Assembly (NCBI GenBank): GCA_036655975.1
Contig: JAVVPD010000112.1
Span: 1-6,708 of the forward strand
From: CASQEL01 sp036655975
Lineage (GTDB): Bacteria; Desulfobacterota; Desulfovibrionia; Desulfovibrionales; Desulfovibrionaceae
Direction: 5' to 3'
DNA: 6,708 nt
Notes under the pieces: model-generated
Databases searched by the model: none
Seen by the model: the letters and a program-made list of their open reading frames with translations, nothing else
Told to the model about the DNA's origin: nothing
Program-made: the position numbers and the translations under genes
Part shown: positions 5,143 through 6,708 of the stretch, piece after piece
Layout: the number at the start of each line of letters is the position of its first letter
Numbering within the stretch: position 1 is the stretch's first letter

Positions 5143-6072
5143 CTATTCCACCCAAGGGCTATTGAGTATGGTGGCGGCATCATACCATTTGTTAGTGCCA
5201 CCTGTGGAATTGAGTTGCACGCCCACCACGTCCAGTGCGGCACTGTAGAGGCTTTGAGGCACAACCAGCATTAGGCCAGCCTTGCCGCCGCGCCCAAGCC
5301 CCAAGGGCCGCCCGCCGTTGGCTTTAAAACTTTGCAGGGTCAGCAAAGCTTCTTCAAAACTGACGGCATCCAAGATTTTGGTAGAACAGACAGCCTGTTG
5401 CCAAAAACCAAAGCCGCCGTTGCAGCGATAACGAATGCCATAGAGATATTGGTCTTTGGTAAACACATGATCATTTTTTGTGTCGGTAATGGCGGTAATT
5501 TCCGCCTTGGTACGTTCCTGAAAAATAAGGGGTTTCAGGGGACGGGACACGTCAAGCAGGTACCATGCGGCCTTGGGGTCTGCGGTGGGGGCCAGTAGAT
5601 TAGAAGCGCTTTTTACGCTACCCGTACCGTCCGTGTTGGCGTACACCGAATGATCGGTAGCAAAGAATTTTTTCCCGTCATAACAGGCTGTCGTGCGACC
5701 TGCTGCCAAGAGGGAAAAGATGATTTCGTCAGGATGCGTGGCAGCGGCATAGCCCATTTCTTGAAAAAGCGGAGAATACACGCCGAGGGCATCGTCTTCA
5801 ATATCCGTGCGCTTAATGCCTACGGTGCTTTCGTATAGCTTATTGGTAACGGCGTAGCCGTGTTCGGCAATATCCTTAATGGTGCGGTCGCCCACCCATT
5901 CGCGCAATTTGGGGAATTGTCCGAGCCAGCCGTAGGTATTGCTGGCAGCGGTGGACGGTACAAGGGTTGCTACCTTGGCCCAATCCGAGGGGGCTTTGGC
6001 TTTGGCTTTTTCAAATTCGGTGCGAAAGCCCGTGCGTAGGCTTTGCAAGAGGGCATCGGTAACAAGTGCCAT
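5143..6072 (-). CDS. Major capsid protein, Mu gpT-like
   Basis: This 309-residue protein matches the Mu-like major head subunit family in length and motifs. It opens with MALVTDALLQSLRTGFRTEF, then YGWLGQFPKLREWVGDRTI (about residues 47-65), KLYESTVGIKRTDIEDDALG, FFATDHSVYANTDGTG (about 136-151) and the C-terminal LMLVVPQSLYSAA. These proteins have the HK97 fold and form the icosahedral shell around the scaffold encoded just upstream. AAGGAG with an 8-base spacer precedes the ATG, which overlaps the scaffold stop as TAATG and implies coupling. The next gene, gp36, begins 2 bases after its TAG; the small gp35 gene present at this point in Mu is absent. Confidence 0.94.
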   Translation of the reverse strand: MALVTDALLQSLRTGFRTEFEKAKAKAPSDWAKVATLVPSTAASNTYGWLGQFPKLREWVGDRTIKDIAEHGYAVTNKLYESTVGIKRTDIEDDALGVYSPLFQEMGYAAATHPDEIIFSLLAAGRTTACYDGKKFFATDHSVYANTDGTGSVKSASNLLAPTADPKAAWYLLDVSRPLKPLIFQERTKAEITAITDTKNDHVFTKDQYLYGIRYRCNGGFGFWQQAVCSTKILDAVSFEEALLTLQSFKANGGRPLGLGRGGKAGLMLVVPQSLYSAALDVVGVQLNSTGGTNKWYDAATILNSPWVE

Positions 6073-6629
6073 TATTTACACTCCTTATGTTTACAAAAGT
6101 CTTCGGGCAGCATGCCTAATTGTGTACACACATACTTGTCTTCACTGGACAAAGCCGCACTATCCGCACCGCTTTTCAAAGTGGTACTTTGTTGCTGGGT
6201 CAGGGCTGTCACGGGGGCGGCTACCCGCAAAAAGTCGCGCAAGGCCTCTGGATTGCTGGTAGCAAGGGCGCTGGCCCATGCCGCACCTGTGGCGGGCAGG
6301 CGACCGTCTTTTAAGGCGGCGTCAATATCTGTTTGCATGGCGGTGCCTGCTTTTTCGCCTTCCAGAGCGGTGATTTTTGTCGATAGACTAGTAACTTGCT
6401 GGCGCAAGCCTTTTGCCACGTCCATGGGGACGAACAGAGTTGGGTCGGGTGTGGCTGCCGTTTTGCTTTTTAGACTGGTGATTTCCGCATCCTTGGCAAT
6501 CAGTGTGGCAAGCACGTTTTCGGGCAGGCTTGCCAATGCCGCTGTTGCCGCTGCCGTGCATTGGGCCTCGGTACTGTCCGGAGACAGGCCGAGGGTTTTT
6601 TGCAGAAAGGCTAAGAGGTTTTTATCCAT
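6072..6629 (-). CDS. Capsid scaffolding protein, Mu gpZ-like, from an internal start within gene I
   Basis: From the ATG at 6629-6627 this gives a 185-residue protein starting MDKNLLAFLQKTLGLSPDST. A coiled-coil stretch follows (KDAEITSLKSK, then VAKGLRQQVTSLSTKITALE, about residues 46-90). Next come the DIDAALKDGRLPATG and SNPEALRDFL segments typical of the C-terminal half of Mu I proteins, and the ending VCTQLGMLPEDFCK. The start has a strong AAGGAG (6643-6638) with an 8-base spacer. The frame remains open upstream to the window edge, so this product is nested in the longer protease-scaffold protein, as Z is in I of Mu. The scaffold guides capsid assembly and is removed by the I protease. 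Confidence 0.85.
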   Translation of the reverse strand: MDKNLLAFLQKTLGLSPDSTEAQCTAAATAALASLPENVLATLIAKDAEITSLKSKTAATPDPTLFVPMDVAKGLRQQVTSLSTKITALEGEKAGTAMQTDIDAALKDGRLPATGAAWASALATSNPEALRDFLRVAAPVTALTQQQSTTLKSGADSAALSSEDKYVCTQLGMLPEDFCKHKECK

Positions 6630-6707
6630 GGGTGAATCTCCTTGTGGGTGGTGGGGGGTAGTGGCTAGGCCGTTTTTGGCAGTAACGACGGCTAGGCCGT
6701 CTAGCGC
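6072..6707 (-). CDS. Prohead protease-scaffold fusion, Mu gpI-like, C-terminal part only
   Basis: The scaffold reading frame continues without a stop for 26 codons past its internal ATG to the right edge of the window, reading ALDGLAVVTAKNGLATTPHH and on. This is what is expected if the gene is the full-length I protein: an N-terminal maturation protease, outside this window, followed by a linker and the scaffold domain. The linker is rich in Ala, Thr, Pro and His, consistent with a flexible, non-conserved joint. At least 211 residues of the long form are visible. The protease domain cannot be confirmed because it lies beyond the window. Confidence 0.72.
   Translation of the reverse strand, partial: ALDGLAVVTAKNGLATTPHHPQGDSPMDKNLLAFLQKTLGLSPDSTEAQCTAAATAALASLPENVLATLIAKDAEITSLKSKTAATPDPTLFVPMDVAKGLRQQVTSLSTKITALEGEKAGTAMQTDIDAALKDGRLPATGAAWASALATSNPEALRDFLRVAAPVTALTQQQSTTLKSGADSAALSSEDKYVCTQLGMLPEDFCKHKECK
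6663..6700. repeat. Short direct repeat with embedded palindrome in the I linker
   Basis: GGCTAGGCCGT occurs at 6663-6673 and again at 6690-6700, 27 bases (9 codons) apart, so the encoded linker repeats the tripeptide GLA. The second copy sits in GACGGC-TAG-GCCGTC (6687-6701), two perfect 6-base arms around 3 bases. It is most simply a 9-codon linker duplication that has diverged. A small RNA hairpin just upstream of the Z start is also possible. Confidence 0.45.
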
Positions 6708-6708
6708 C

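Noticed and set aside
1..6708. CRISPR arrays, tRNA or rRNA genes, insertion sequences, prophage ends
   Set aside because: I saw no repeat-spacer pattern, tRNA cloverleaf, rRNA-like sequence, transposase or Mu-type end. The insert at 1430-2410 shows no convincing flanking target duplication or terminal inverted repeats.

Overview
The window is a stretch of the late (head and tail) operon of a Mu-like transposable prophage. Almost all of it reads on the minus strand, from right to left. The gene order matches phage Mu: protease/scaffold I-Z, major capsid T, gp36, gp37, gp38, tail sheath L, tail tube M, the gp41 tail assembly chaperone with a frameshifted extension, then the start of the tape-measure protein. 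Genes are packed with overlaps or gaps of a few bases, and nearly all have a clear Shine-Dalgarno sequence. The host is probably a Gram-negative bacterium, because Mu-like myophages are typical of them. I cannot name the genus: the window holds no host gene, rRNA or attachment site.

Right part (about 4739-6708): the end of the protease/scaffold gene I is open to the window edge and carries a well-placed internal start for the scaffold Z. It is followed by the Mu gpT-type capsid protein and the gp36 head-completion type protein. Middle part (2409-4739): gp37, a small gp38-type (DUF2635) protein and the contractile tail sheath. Left part (1-1269): tail tube, gp41 chaperone and tape-measure N-terminus. 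The gp41 gene carries a textbook A AAA AAG slippery heptamer with an upstream Shine-Dalgarno-like stimulator. A -1 shift opens a 67-codon extension that ends just before the tape-measure start, so gp41 and gp41-fusion are predicted to be the two tail chaperones.

The anomaly is the 1.1-kb region between sheath and tube (about 1270-2408), two genes that are adjacent in Mu. It contains a lone gene on the opposite strand, poorer in GC (about 42% by hand count, against about 60% in sampled sheath lines). It encodes a protein of about 253 residues with an HELMH zinc-peptidase motif. Upstream are an 18-base operator-like palindrome and weak promoter candidates; downstream is a strong 13-bp hairpin terminator. 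A 58-codon minus-strand reading frame lies between that terminator and the 3' end of the insert. The arrangement is that of a moron: a cargo gene with its own control signals inserted in a structural operon. Its function is unknown, and it is the best candidate here for something undescribed.
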